64,000 nt of DNA from an uncultured Eubacteriales bacterium (GTDB taxonomy: Bacteria; Bacillota; Clostridia; Oscillospirales; Oscillospiraceae). Below, piece by piece: positions 9,301 to 17,554 of the stretch. Position 1 is the first letter of the stretch. Every line of letters starts with the position of its first letter. The position numbers and the translations under genes were made by a program. The stretch lies in the NCBI GenBank assembly GCA_900546255.1, contig URCB01000006.1, positions 1 to 64,000 on the forward strand. Direction: 5' to 3'. The notes under the pieces are model-generated. The model saw nothing but the letters and a program-made list of their open reading frames with translations. It ran no database searches and was not told the DNA's origin.

Positions 9301-9546
9301 TCAGTCCGCCACGATGGCGGCCACAGCGCTGCCCACGGCAATGCCGCAGGCGCTGCCCAGGGCAGCCATGGTATCCACGGACTCGGTTGCGGTCCCCTGT
9401 TCCTGGCAGAGGGCCTGGATGGGTTCGGTGACCCGGGGGTCGGCGTCCTGCGCCAAGAAGACCCGGCGGGCTGTGCCGTTTTTCAGGGCTCGGGTGACCT
9501 GCTTGGCCCCCGTCACCTTTTGCGCGGTTTTCAGATCGGTCAGCAT
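9301..9546 (-). CDS. L7Ae/L30e-family ribosomal protein-like (YbxF/RplGB type)
   Basis: 81 residues of the small kink-turn RNA-binding family. LTDLKTAQKVTGAKQVTRAL, then RRVFLAQDADPRVTEPIQALC and a C-terminal GSACGIAVGSAVAAIV match the L7Ae fold pattern (residue order alpha-beta-alpha-beta). Start chosen at the ATG 9544-9546 after AAGGGGAG; a longer ORF upstream lacks family similarity. In Bacillus the same gene (ybxF) lies just before rpsL, as here, but rpoC, its usual upstream neighbour, is absent; the next gene is an unrelated DUF1294 gene. Confidence 0.9.
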   Translation of the reverse strand: MLTDLKTAQKVTGAKQVTRALKNGTARRVFLAQDADPRVTEPIQALCQEQGTATESVDTMAALGSACGIAVGSAVAAIVAD

Positions 9547-9642
9547 ACCGGCGCCACTCCCCTTTCTGGCCGGGACGGGCCCGGTTCCGTCTGCGGGATC
9601 CTTCCTTGAAACATTGCAGAAAACAGACCACCGCAATCTCGG

Positions 9643-9671
9643 ATTCTAGCATATTTTTCCCGCTGCGTCAA
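9643..9671 (-). promoter_or_regulatory. Promoter of the str operon
   Basis: TTGACG (complement of 9666-9671), 17-bp spacer, TAGAAT (complement of 9643-9648), about 95 bases before the L7Ae-like gene start. Shows that the operon starts here and does not depend on rpoBC read-through. Confidence 0.85.
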
Positions 9672-9729
9672 GTAGTGAGACTGTGGGAAGATCTTCCTCC
9701 TGGTCCCCTCCCCTTGGGCATTTTGCCGC

Positions 9730-10011
9730 TCAGGGAAACCAGACCCCTCGCCAGGACCAGAGGAGCAGGCCCACCACCTGCAAAATCAGGATGGCCGGCA
9801 TCCCAATGCGAAAGGACCAGTGCCGGGTCTTGTGGCGGAACAGGGCCATCCCAGCCAGGGACCCCAGGCTTCCCCCGGCCAGGGCCGAGAGAAAAAGAAC
9901 CTTTTCCGGCACCCGCCAGGCCCCGTGTTTGGCCTTCCACTTGTCGATGCCCATGAGGGCAAAGGCCAGAATGGTCCACACCAAAAACCATAGTAACAGC
10001 CACAGGGTCAT
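9730..10011 (-). CDS. DUF1294 membrane protein
   Basis: 93 residues with three hydrophobic segments (about 2-22, 43-60, 70-88) and the DUF1294 hallmarks GIDKWKAKHGAWRVPE, LSALAGGSLGSLAGM and FRHKTRHWSF. DUF1294 proteins are small inner-membrane proteins of unknown role, in some families fused to cold-shock domains. Start ATG at 10009-10011 after GGAGGAGAAACC. It overlaps the dinB stop by four bases (ATGA), so the two are translationally coupled; why they are paired is unknown. Confidence 0.88.
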   Translation of the reverse strand: MTLWLLLWFLVWTILAFALMGIDKWKAKHGAWRVPEKVLFLSALAGGSLGSLAGMALFRHKTRHWSFRIGMPAILILQVVGLLLWSWRGVWFP

Positions 10012-11249
10012 GGTTTCTCCTCCTTTTTCTCCTCGTCCCCGGCGATGGCCCGGGCTGCCTGGGTTTGCCGGGAGGCATACCCGATGATGGTCTTTCCATA
10101 CCGGTCCTGGAGCTGATCCATGGCCCGTTCCAGCTTTTCCTGTTTGGCTCTGCGGGCGGAGGCCTGGGGGGCCAGCAGGTCCAGCTGTTCCCCTGCCTCC
10201 TCCTCCGGAAGCAGGCCGGCAGCGGTGATGGTCATGGCCCGCAGGGGGGAGGCAGGGTGCCAGGCAGCCTCCATCAACTCCAGCACGCACTGGGCAATGA
10301 CCCGGGAGACGTTGGTGGGGGCAGGGGTGGCCTTCTGCCGCTGGATGGTCTTAAACTCTGGGCTGCGCAGGGCCACCTGCACGGTGGTGCACTTCATCTG
10401 GTGCCGCCGCAGCCGCAGGGCCACCCGCTCCGCCAGGAGATAGACCCCCGCCCGCAGCTCCTCCTCCCCCACCAGGTTCCGGCGGAAGGTGAGGCCGTTG
10501 CCCACGGACTTGGGGGGCGGCACCTCCCCCGCCGGGCGGACTGGGCTGCGGTCCTCCCCGGTGGCGTAGTCGTGGATCTGTCCCCCATGTTTTCCCAACA
10601 GCCGCTCCACCTGGTCCCGGGGGGCTGCGGCCAAGTCTCCAATGGTGCGGATGCCCGCCTTCTCCAGCACCCGGGCAGAGGCCCTGCCCACAAAGAGCAG
10701 ATCGGTCACCGGCAGGGGCCAGACGATCCGGGGCACGTCCTCCCGCCAGATGACTGTGGTGGCATCGGGCTTTTTGTAGTCACTGCCCAGTTTGGCAAAC
10801 ACTTTATTAAAGGAGACCCCCACGGAGATGGTCAACCCCAGCTCCTGTTTCATCACGTCCCGCAGCTGGTTGGCCAGAGCCACAGGGTCTCCCCCAAAGA
10901 GGTGGAGGGTGCCCGTCACGTCCAGCCAGCTCTCATCAATGCCGAAGGGCTCCACCAGGTCGGTGTAGCGGGTGTAGACCTCCCCGGCCAGTTTGGAGTA
11001 ATACCGGTACTTGTCGTGGTGGGCAGGCAGGAGGATGAGGTCCGGGCACTTTCGCCGGGCCTGCCAGATGGTTTCGGCGGTTTTCACCCCAAAAGCCTTG
11101 GCCGCCTCGTTCTTGGCCAGGATGATGCCGTGGCGGGCCGAGGGATCCCCGCACACCGCCACAGGGGCAGTGCGGAACTGGGGATACTGCAACAGCTCCA
11201 CCGAGGCGTAAAAGGCGTTCAGGTCACAGTGAAAAATCACCCGGTCCAC
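10008..11249 (-). CDS. dinB: DNA polymerase IV (Y-family translesion polymerase)
   Basis: Error-prone bypass polymerase. 413 residues. The N-terminus RVIFHCDLNAFYASVE holds the first catalytic Asp; GIDESWLDVTG near residue 103 carries the second acidic pair. FGVKTAETIWQARRKCP and GVSFNKVFAKLGSDYKKPD are typical palm and fingers segments. The C-terminal little-finger domain is present, followed by a Gln/Lys-rich tail. The GTG at 11247-11249 was chosen because GGAGG lies 7 bases upstream. No beta-clamp-binding motif was verified. It overlaps the DUF1294 gene by four bases. Confidence 0.95.
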   Translation of the reverse strand: MDRVIFHCDLNAFYASVELLQYPQFRTAPVAVCGDPSARHGIILAKNEAAKAFGVKTAETIWQARRKCPDLILLPAHHDKYRYYSKLAGEVYTRYTDLVEPFGIDESWLDVTGTLHLFGGDPVALANQLRDVMKQELGLTISVGVSFNKVFAKLGSDYKKPDATTVIWREDVPRIVWPLPVTDLLFVGRASARVLEKAGIRTIGDLAAAPRDQVERLLGKHGGQIHDYATGEDRSPVRPAGEVPPPKSVGNGLTFRRNLVGEEELRAGVYLLAERVALRLRRHQMKCTTVQVALRSPEFKTIQRQKATPAPTNVSRVIAQCVLELMEAAWHPASPLRAMTITAAGLLPEEEAGEQLDLLAPQASARRAKQEKLERAMDQLQDRYGKTIIGYASRQTQAARAIAGDEEKKEEKP

Positions 11250-11271
11250 GGCCAGCCCTCCTTTCCAAGGG

Positions 11272-11305
11272 AAACAGGAAAAGCGGCGGGAACTCCGCCG
11301 CTTTT
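11272..11305 (-). terminator. Terminator after the right ribU
   Basis: Stem AAAAGCGGCG/CGCCGCTTTT with a 7-base loop (11279-11305), T-rich on the minus strand after the stem. Lies between ribU (upstream) and dinB. Confidence 0.8.
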
Positions 11306-11347
11306 CTCTCTCGCCCCGCCGGGAGGCGGGACGGTTTGGATTGGTTC

Positions 11348-11974
11348 TTACTGCTCGGTCTGCACCTGGTTCAGCTTGGGGCGCTTCTCCCAACCCTCGC
11401 CATGGACCAGGTGGCGGGAGACGGTCTTGTAGACCAGGAAGGTGACCAGGCCATTGACCCCGGCCTTAATCAGGTTGAAGGGAATGATCACCGGCACCAG
11501 CAGGGTCTTCACGAAGTCCCGGTTGGCCGCCACAGCAGCAGCGTCAGCGATGTCAGGGGTAATGAAGTAGGGGGTGATGAAGTAGTTAAACACCACCATG
11601 CCCGCGGTCATCGCAGCCACACCGCAGATCAGGGCAATCACCGCACCCTTCTTGGTGTGCTTCAGGCGATAGATGTTCCCGGCCACCAGCACCAGGATGG
11701 AGGTGGCGAAGATGTGCATCGCAATGCCCATGAAGCCACTGGAGGCGCTCACGGTCATCCCCTGGATCACGGAGACCACCACGGTGAGGATGATGCCTGC
11801 CACCGGGCCGTAGGCAAAGGTGCCGATGAGGATGGGGATATCCGCCGGGTCATACTCCAGGAAGGGGGCCGCCGGGAAGATGGGGAAGTGGACCACGTAA
11901 ACCAGCACAATCGACAGGGCGGCCAGCATGGCCATGGTGACCAGCTTCCGAATTTTTTCGCTTTTCATTGCCAT
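11348..11974 (-). CDS. ECF transporter S component, riboflavin-type (RibU-like), right copy
   Basis: 208 residues, six predicted membrane segments, ending with a polar tail. The segment FPAAPFLEYDPADIPILIGTFAYGPVAG matches the RibU N-terminal loop and helix pattern. An FMN riboswitch lies upstream, so riboflavin is the likely substrate. Start chosen at ATG 11972-11974 with GGGAG 8 bases before it; five extra in-frame codons upstream are unlikely. It shares little sequence with the RibU-type protein at 3665-4273, so the two are not a recent tandem duplication. The shared Ecf ATPase module is elsewhere. Confidence 0.9.
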   Translation of the reverse strand: MAMKSEKIRKLVTMAMLAALSIVLVYVVHFPIFPAAPFLEYDPADIPILIGTFAYGPVAGIILTVVVSVIQGMTVSASSGFMGIAMHIFATSILVLVAGNIYRLKHTKKGAVIALICGVAAMTAGMVVFNYFITPYFITPDIADAAAVAANRDFVKTLLVPVIIPFNLIKAGVNGLVTFLVYKTVSRHLVHGEGWEKRPKLNQVQTEQ

Positions 11975-12050
11975 AAAAAACACTCCCAATTTCCAAATGT
12001 AACACCCGAAAAACCAATGTCTTCCAGGTGCTAACTGGCCAATTGGGGGC

Positions 12051-12090
12051 GTCCCAAAACCGCAAAGCCATTTTCAGCTTTACGCAATGG
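12051..12090 (-). terminator. Possible expression-platform hairpin of the right FMN riboswitch
   Basis: On the minus strand GCGTAAAGC can pair with GCTTTGCG (one G-U), followed by GTTTTGGG, between the aptamer and ribU. The T run is short, so this is a moderate call. Confidence 0.5.
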
Positions 12091-12113
12091 CACCACACAA
12101 GAGGGTGCGTCAG

Positions 12114-12243
12114 CACGTCTTCTCCCATCCAGACTGTCACTGTCGGTCCCGGAATTGCACCGGGTCAGCTGCCTTTGGCCTAGGCCAAAGCGCTCGCGGA
12201 CTGTACCGCCGGTGGGGACTTTCACCCCGCCCTGAAGACATCT
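12114..12243 (-). ncRNA. FMN riboswitch (RFN element) upstream of the right ribU
   Basis: Minus-strand RFN blocks: TCTTCAGGGCGGGGTG, AAGTCCCCACCGGCGGTAC, a GCGAGCGC segment, GACCCGGTGCAATTCCGGG, ACCGACAGTGACAGTCTGGATGGGAGAAGA. Opening AAGATGTCTTC and closing GAAGACGT strands pair as P1. Full aptamer with its own promoter upstream and a candidate hairpin downstream; controls the ECF S component at 11348-11974. Confidence 0.96.
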
Positions 12244-12262
12244 TATTTCGTTGTTCACCCCT

Positions 12263-12290
12263 ATTATAGCCCCTCTCTACAAAAAATCAA
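12263..12290 (-). promoter_or_regulatory. Promoter of the right FMN riboswitch-ribU transcript
   Basis: TTGATT (complement of 12285-12290), 16-bp spacer, TATAAT (complement of 12263-12268), 20 bases before the aptamer. Confidence 0.8.
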
Positions 12291-12336
12291 CCCCAAAAAC
12301 TGCCCAGCCCCAGCCAAATTCTGGCGAGATTTTTCG

Positions 12337-12365
12337 TTGACTTTCCACAGCCAGCAGTATACCAT
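12337..12365 (+). promoter_or_regulatory. Possible promoter for the SLOG-family gene
   Basis: TTGACT, 17-bp spacer, TACCAT, 38 bases before the ATG at 12404. Divergent from the riboswitch promoter. Confidence 0.6.
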
Positions 12366-12403
12366 AGAGCCAAAGGGCACCTGCCCCCGGAAAGGAGCTC
12401 CCC

Positions 12404-12919
12404 ATGACGCCAGAGACCACCTGCTGTTTCTCCGGCCACCGCCCGCCCCGCCTGCCCTGGGGCAGCAATGAAGCCGACCCCCGCTGCCTGGCGCTGAAGG
12501 CCCGCCTGGCCAGCGCCTTGGCAGCAGCGTATGACCACGGGTACCGTCACTTTCTCTGCGGCATGGCCCAGGGGACGGACCTTTACTTCTGCCAAGCGGT
12601 CCTCGACCTGCGTCAGGCGCACCCCGATGTGACCATCGAAGCCGCCGTTCCCTTTGCCGGCCAAGCCGACCGCTGGCCGGCGGCCGACCAAGCCCGGCGC
12701 CTGGCCCTGCTGGACCAGTGCGACCTGGAAACCGTGGTCCAGCACACCTACACCCCCGGCTGCATGGGCCGGCGAAACCGGTACATGGTGGACCGGTCCT
12801 CCCTTCTGCTGGCCGTTTACGACGGCATCCCACGAGGGGGGACCATGAACACCCTGGCCTATGCCATGCGCCAGGGCGTGCAGACCGTCATCCTCCCGGT
12901 GGAGGAGGAGGTCCGGTAA
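12404..12919 (+). CDS. SLOG-family (DUF1273/YpsA-like) protein
   Basis: 171 residues. The N-terminus CCFSGHRPPRLPWG is the DUF1273 signature; the Rossmann-like SLOG fold continues with HFLCGMAQGTDLYFCQAVLDL, EAAVPFAGQADRW and a late LLAVYDGIPRGGTMNTLAYA where the nucleotide or ligand site of LOG/SLOG proteins lies. YpsA in Bacillus affects cell division through FtsZ; here the next gene (opposite strand) is ftsZ. That neighbourhood is suggestive only. ATG at 12404 follows AAAGGAG. Single gene, convergent with ftsZ. Confidence 0.85.
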   Translation: MTPETTCCFSGHRPPRLPWGSNEADPRCLALKARLASALAAAYDHGYRHFLCGMAQGTDLYFCQAVLDLRQAHPDVTIEAAVPFAGQADRWPAADQARRLALLDQCDLETVVQHTYTPGCMGRRNRYMVDRSSLLLAVYDGIPRGGTMNTLAYAMRQGVQTVILPVEEEVR

Positions 12920-12956
12920 CCCATCGAAGAAGCCCTTTCCCTCTCAAACACCAAAA

Positions 12957-12985
12957 ACAGCCCGCTGCCAATGGCAGCGGGCTGT
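12957..12985 (-). terminator. Terminator after ftsZ
   Basis: 13-14 bp stem ACAGCCCGCTGCCA/TGGCAGCGGGCTGT with TTTTTGG on the minus strand. Between convergent ftsZ and the SLOG gene, it may serve both, though only the minus side has a T run. Confidence 0.88.
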
Positions 12986-13013
12986 GCACGATCTGGGATC
13001 AAGGGCCGAGGGC

Positions 13014-14111
13014 TTACCGCTCCCGGTTGAAGATCTTGAAGATCTCCTTGTAGGGGTCATCCTCGTCGGAGCCCTTGCCGCCTTCGTCGGCGTTCCGGCC
13101 GGAGGCGCGGCCGCCCTTGGGGGCAGCGTTGTCGGTGGACTTGGCGTTCATGATCTTCTCATCAAAGCCGGTGGCGATGACAGTGACGCAGATCTCGTCC
13201 TCCAGGCTCTCGTCGAAGGTGGCACCGAAGATGATGAGGGCGTTGGGATCGGCGGCCTCCTGCACCAGGTTGGCAGCGGTCTCCACTTCCTCCAGGCCCA
13301 CGTCGGTGGAGCCGGTGACGTTCACCAGCACGCCGCGGGCGCCGTTGATGGAGGTCTCCAGCAGGGGGCTGGAAACGGCCCGGCGGGCAGCTTCCTCGGC
13401 CTTGTTCTTGCCGGAGGCACGTCCCACACCCATGTGGGCCATGCCGGCGTCCTTCATAACGGCGGACACGTCGGCGAAGTCCAGGTTGATGAAGCCGGTG
13501 TTCTTGATCAGGTCAGAGATGGACTGCACGGCCTGCTGCAGCACGTCGTCGGCCACCTCGAAGGCGTTGGCCAGGGTGATCTTCTGCTCGGTGACGAACT
13601 TCAGCCGGTCGTTGGGGATGATGACCAGGGAGTCCACCTTGGTGCGCAGGTTTTCAATGCCCATCTCGGCCTGCTGCATCCGGCGGCGGCCCTCAAAGGA
13701 GAAGGGCTTGGTGACCACGCCCACGGTGAGGATGTCCATCTCCTTGGACAGGTCGGCCAGGATGGGGGCTGCGCCGGTGCCGGTGCCGCCGCCCATGCCG
13801 GCGGTGATGAAGACCATGTCGGTCCCCTCCAGGGCCTTGGAGATCTGGGTGCGGCTCTCCTCGGCAGACTGGCGGCCCACCTCAGGATTGGAGCCGGCGC
13901 CCTGGCCCTCGGTGAGTTTCTCTCCGATCTGGATCTTGTGGGTGGCGCTGGACACGGCCAGGGCCTGCTTGTCGGTGTTTACGGCGATGAATTCTACGCC
14001 TTTGACTCCCGATTCCACCATGCGGTTGACCACGTTGGAACCACCGCCGCCAACGCCGATCACCTTAATATTCACAACGGACTCTGTCCCGGTATCTAAT
14101 CCAATCGCCAT
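13014..14111 (-). CDS. ftsZ: Cell division protein FtsZ
   Basis: Tubulin-like GTPase that forms the Z ring. 365 residues. [13 protein letters not shown] at the N-terminus and the tubulin signature [10 protein letters not shown] near residue 105 are intact, as is [15 protein letters not shown] T7 region ([13 protein letters not shown]). The spacer after residue 320 is short, and the C-terminal peptide reads [15 protein letters not shown], which departs from the usual IPxFLR-type FtsA/SepF/ZipA-binding peptide. Last gene of the dcw cluster but with its own promoter at 14183-14211. ftsA is not next to it. Confidence 0.97.
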   Translation of the reverse strand: MAIGLDTGTESVVNIKVIGVGGGGSNVVNRMVESGVKGVEFIAVNTDKQALAVSSATHKIQIGEKLTEGQGAGSNPEVGRQSAEESRTQISKALEGTDMVFITAGMGGGTGTGAAPILADLSKEMDILTVGVVTKPFSFEGRRRMQQAEMGIENLRTKVDSLVIIPNDRLKFVTEQKITLANAFEVADDVLQQAVQSISDLIKNTGFINLDFADVSAVMKDAGMAHMGVGRASGKNKAEEAARRAVSSPLLETSINGARGVLVNVTGSTDVGLEEVETAANLVQEAADPNALIIFGATFDESLEDEICVTVIATGFDEKIMNAKSTDNAAPKGGRASGRNADEGGKGSDEDDPYKEIFKIFNRER

Positions 14112-14182
14112 GTTCGATCCTCCTATGTGTGTGTATTTATCCTCTGAAAACGCTATGGTAGATGAATTTTCAAATTTCCTTT

Positions 14183-14211
14183 ATTGTATCGCCCTTTCCC
14201 CGGCAGGTCAA
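14183..14211 (-). promoter_or_regulatory. Promoter of ftsZ
   Basis: TTGACC (complement of 14206-14211), 17-bp spacer, TACAAT (complement of 14183-14188), in the 173-base gap after divIB. Confidence 0.8.
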
Positions 14212-14284
14212 TAGAAAAGTCAGATTTCTTTTTCATCTTTTTGAAAAAATTCGCCGGCTTTCCCCTCGCTCCTGTCGAGCCGAT

Positions 14285-15046
14285 TTAGCTTTCTGGGGAC
14301 CAAATTGCCCGGTCATTGGCCCGCATATTGATGCTTCCCCGGTCCGTTTCACCCAGGGTGGCAACGATGGATTCCAGCACCTGCATCTTCCGGTCAAAGT
14401 CCACGTTATTGAGCATCCGCGCCGTAATCCGGTTCTCATAAACCATGACAATTTCCGTGGAGGAGGAGACGTCAATGGACGTCACCGATGCCAGAATTCC
14501 TGCCCGGTCCAGGGCCTGGGTCAGGCCCACCAGGCCATCCAGCCGGCTCTGGTTTTCCGGGGTGGTCTGGGCCTGCTGGCCCTGCTGGGGTTCCAGCAGC
14601 TCCACCCCCGTGACTTGAATCAAGCCGGACACGTCGGTCCCGTCTGAGACCGGCTCCAGCAGCTTTCCCTTGGCGTCCAGCAGCCAAGCCGAGGCGGTCC
14701 CCTGGAGGACCATCGCCGCCTGGGTCTCGGTGATCTTCAGGTTGATGGTAGTGGGAAACTGTTTCTGTACGTCCACCTCATCCACGTAGGGCAAGGCCTC
14801 GTAGATCCGCTGGGCGATCTGCTCTCCCGGGGTGAGGATCATGTTGGCCCCCATCTCCACATTGGCCACAGAGAGGATTTCCTCCGTGGTGTAGCGGGCG
14901 GTGTCCTCTACGGTCACCGTCTCCACCCGGAAAAACACCGTGCAGGCGGCCACCACCGAGGCTGCGATGAGAATGACCGCCAGGATGGTGAACAGCACGC
15001 CGTTCCGCCGTCTATGGTATTTGGTTTGGGTCTCTTGTTTCGCCAT
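14285..15046 (-). CDS. divIB: Cell division protein DivIB/FtsQ
   Basis: 253 residues: short cytoplasmic N-terminus, one membrane segment at about 14-36 (NGVLFTILAVILIAASVVAACTVFF in two halves), then a POTRA domain starting FRVETVTVEDTARYTTEEIL and the FtsQ/DivIB domain with KQFPTTINLKITETQAA. Bridges FtsB/FtsL in the divisome. Twenty-one bases after murA. C-terminal half less conserved. The family position between murA and ftsZ is standard for clostridia. Confidence 0.93.
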   Translation of the reverse strand: MAKQETQTKYHRRRNGVLFTILAVILIAASVVAACTVFFRVETVTVEDTARYTTEEILSVANVEMGANMILTPGEQIAQRIYEALPYVDEVDVQKQFPTTINLKITETQAAMVLQGTASAWLLDAKGKLLEPVSDGTDVSGLIQVTGVELLEPQQGQQAQTTPENQSRLDGLVGLTQALDRAGILASVTSIDVSSSTEIVMVYENRITARMLNNVDFDRKMQVLESIVATLGETDRGSINMRANDRAIWSPES

Positions 15047-15067
15047 ATCGGTTTCCCCTTCCCGTGT

Positions 15068-16342
15068 TCAACATCCAGCCTCTTGCCGGGTTTCCCGACG
15101 AATCCGCCCGCCCAGGGCCGCAAGGGACCCTTCCAGCCCCTGGTAGCCCCGGTCGATGTGGGGCAGACCGTAGACCCGGCTCTCCCCCCGGGCGCCCAAG
15201 GCCGCCAGGGTGAGGGCTGCGCCCCCCCGCAGGTCTGTGGCCTCCACCTGCGCCCCGTGGAGGGTACGGCCGGAAAAGCACGCCGTGTCCCCCTCTGTTT
15301 GCACCGCCGCCCCCATGGCAGTCAGCCCCTCCAGGTAGCGGAACCGGCGGTCGAAAATGGTCTCGGTGATCCGGCTCTGCCCCCAGGCCCCGGCGGCCAC
15401 CGCTCCCAGCAGCGGCTGGGCATCGGTGGGAAAGGCGGGGTAGGGGCCGGTGCGCAGGGCGCCAAAGCCCCGCAGCGCGCCGATCCGGCGGATTTGCAGC
15501 CGGTCTGGCGCCCGGCCAATCTCGCACCCGGCTGCGGTGAGGGCGGCCAAAACGGGGCCCAGGTGCGCCCCGTCCGTCCCCAGCAGCTCCCCCTCTCCCC
15601 CGGCGCAGGCTACGGCGCAGAGGTAGGTGGCCGACACGATCCGGTCCGCCATCACCCGGTACTCCCCGGGGTGCAGGGGGCAGCCGCCTTGGATGGCGAT
15701 CCGGCCGGTGCCCGCTCCCTCCACCCGGGCGCCCAGGCAGCGAAGGAAGTTTTGCAGGTCCACAATCTCCGGCTCCCGGGCGGGGTTGTCAAGAATGGTC
15801 AGCCCCCGGGCGCCGCAGGCGGCCAGCATGGCGTTCTCCGTGGCCCCCACACTGGGGATGGGCAGCACGATCCGGCACCCTGACAGCCCCGTTGGCGCAT
15901 GGAAAAACAACTGGCCATTCCAGCTGCGCCCCTGGGCGCCCAGGGCCTGGAAGGCCTGAATGTGCAGATCAATGGGCCGGGCCCCCAGGGCACACCCCCC
16001 TGGCCAGCAGGCCGTGGCCGCCCCGTCCCGGGCCAGCAGCGGCCCCAAAAAGAGGACCGAGGCCCGCATACGCCCCATGAGGTCATCGGGAATGGTATGG
16101 CCCCGGCGGCAGGCGGTGTTCACCACCACCGTCTCCCCCTCCCGCCGCACCCGGCACCCCAAGCAGGACAGGATCTCCAGGGCGGCGGCGCAGTCGGTGA
16201 GGGATGGGCAGTTATGTATGATGCTCTCCCCGTCGGCCAACAAGGTGGCCGCCAGGATGGGCAGGGCGCTGTTTTTGGCCCCATGGACGGGAACCTGCCC
16301 CTCCAGAGGCCAGCCCCCCTCCACCGCGAAGTATTCCATCAT
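15068..16342 (-). CDS. murA: UDP-N-acetylglucosamine 1-carboxyvinyltransferase
   Basis: First committed step of peptidoglycan synthesis: enolpyruvate transfer from PEP to UDP-GlcNAc. 424 residues. VHGAKNSALPILAATLLA at the N-terminus and the catalytic loop WPGGCALGARPIDLH near residue 115 with the active-site Cys (fosfomycin target) present. Two ATGs in a row (16342 and 16339); the second is better spaced from GGGGGAGAGG. Downstream of murG and upstream of divIB. It replaces the murB found at this place in Bacillus. Confidence 0.96.
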   Translation of the reverse strand: MMEYFAVEGGWPLEGQVPVHGAKNSALPILAATLLADGESIIHNCPSLTDCAAALEILSCLGCRVRREGETVVVNTACRRGHTIPDDLMGRMRASVLFLGPLLARDGAATACWPGGCALGARPIDLHIQAFQALGAQGRSWNGQLFFHAPTGLSGCRIVLPIPSVGATENAMLAACGARGLTILDNPAREPEIVDLQNFLRCLGARVEGAGTGRIAIQGGCPLHPGEYRVMADRIVSATYLCAVACAGGEGELLGTDGAHLGPVLAALTAAGCEIGRAPDRLQIRRIGALRGFGALRTGPYPAFPTDAQPLLGAVAAGAWGQSRITETIFDRRFRYLEGLTAMGAAVQTEGDTACFSGRTLHGAQVEATDLRGGAALTLAALGARGESRVYGLPHIDRGYQGLEGSLAALGGRIRRETRQEAGC

Positions 16343-16418
16343 ATCCTCTCCCCCGATCCTGGTTGGCTTTGCACCATCCTATGCCGGAGGGGAGGGAAAG
16401 GTGCCGCAATGGGCGGCC

Positions 16419-17531
16419 TTAGGGGTTTACCAGGGTCAGCAGGGTCTCATAGATCTTCTCCCCCGCCTGGGGGATTCCCATGTTCGCCATGGCCTGGGCC
16501 ATGGTTTTGCGGCGGGGTTCGTCGGCCAGCAGGTCCTGGGTGGTGCGGTACAGGGTCTCCCCGCTGCACACCGGCTCCAGCAGGACCACCGCGCCCCCTG
16601 CCTGGGCCAGTACATTGGCATTCCTTTCCTGGTGGTGGTTGGTGACATTGGGGGACGGGACAATCACCGCAGGCTTGCCAATGGCGGTGAGCTCCGACAG
16701 GGTGGAGGCCCCGCCCCGGCACAGCACCAGGTCCGCCGCCACCATCACGGTGGGCATGTCATAGATGTACTCCCGCACCTGCAGCGCCGGGGGCAGGTGG
16801 TCCCCGGCCAGGGCCTGTTCCATGGCGGCAAAGTTCCGCCCCGCCCCGTGGATGTGGTGGAACGGTGCCCCATCTCGGGCCGCCTGGCGGAGGAAGTCCA
16901 CCATGTATCCGTTCATCACCTCGGCTCCCAAGCTGCCCCAATAGGACAGCACCAAGGGCCGGTCATCCTTGATGCCCAGGGCATCCCGCGCCTGCTGGCG
17001 GGTGATCTGGAAAAACTCCCCCCGTACCGGGGTGCCGGTGACCACCACCCGTTCCGGATGCTGGTAGTGCTGACGGGACTCCTCATACCCCACCATCACC
17101 CGGTCTGCCACCTTGGCCAGCCGCTGGGTGGTGAGCCCAGGCACCGCGTTGGACTCATGCACCGCCGTGGGGATGCCCCGGCGGGCCGCGGCGTGAACCA
17201 CGGGGTAGGAGGCATACCCCCCCGTCCCCACCACCAGATCGGGCTGGAAGGTGTCCAGGATGCGGGCGGCCTCCCGCTTGGAGACCGAAAGGTTGCGAAG
17301 GGTTCTCAGGTTGTGTTGGATGCCCGAGGGGCGCAAACTGCGCCAGAAGGAGCTGATGGTCACCGTCTCCAGAGGGAAGCCCTCCTTCGGCACCAGCCGC
17401 TCCTCCATGCCGCCTTTGGCCCCGACGAACAGAACCTGACAGCCCTCCACTCTCTCTTGAAACATGCGGGCCAAGGCCACGGCAGGGTTGATGTGCCCTG
17501 CTGTGCCGCCGCAGGTGAAAATAATCTTCAT
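16419..17531 (-). CDS. murG: UDP-GlcNAc--undecaprenyl-PP-MurNAc-pentapeptide GlcNAc transferase
   Basis: Makes lipid II from lipid I at the inner membrane face. 370 residues, normal length. N-terminal G loop CGGTAGHINPAVALA, GTGGYASYPVV, and the C-terminal donor-site segments LVLCRGGASTLSELTAIGKPAVIVPSP and HHQERNANVLAQAGGA are clear. Preceded by ftsW (24-base gap) and followed by murA; part of the dcw transcript. Confidence 0.97.
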   Translation of the reverse strand: MKIIFTCGGTAGHINPAVALARMFQERVEGCQVLFVGAKGGMEERLVPKEGFPLETVTISSFWRSLRPSGIQHNLRTLRNLSVSKREAARILDTFQPDLVVGTGGYASYPVVHAAARRGIPTAVHESNAVPGLTTQRLAKVADRVMVGYEESRQHYQHPERVVVTGTPVRGEFFQITRQQARDALGIKDDRPLVLSYWGSLGAEVMNGYMVDFLRQAARDGAPFHHIHGAGRNFAAMEQALAGDHLPPALQVREYIYDMPTVMVAADLVLCRGGASTLSELTAIGKPAVIVPSPNVTNHHQERNANVLAQAGGAVVLLEPVCSGETLYRTTQDLLADEPRRKTMAQAMANMGIPQAGEKIYETLLTLVNP

Positions 17532-17554
17532 AGCGTCCTCTCTTTCTTCCCCGG

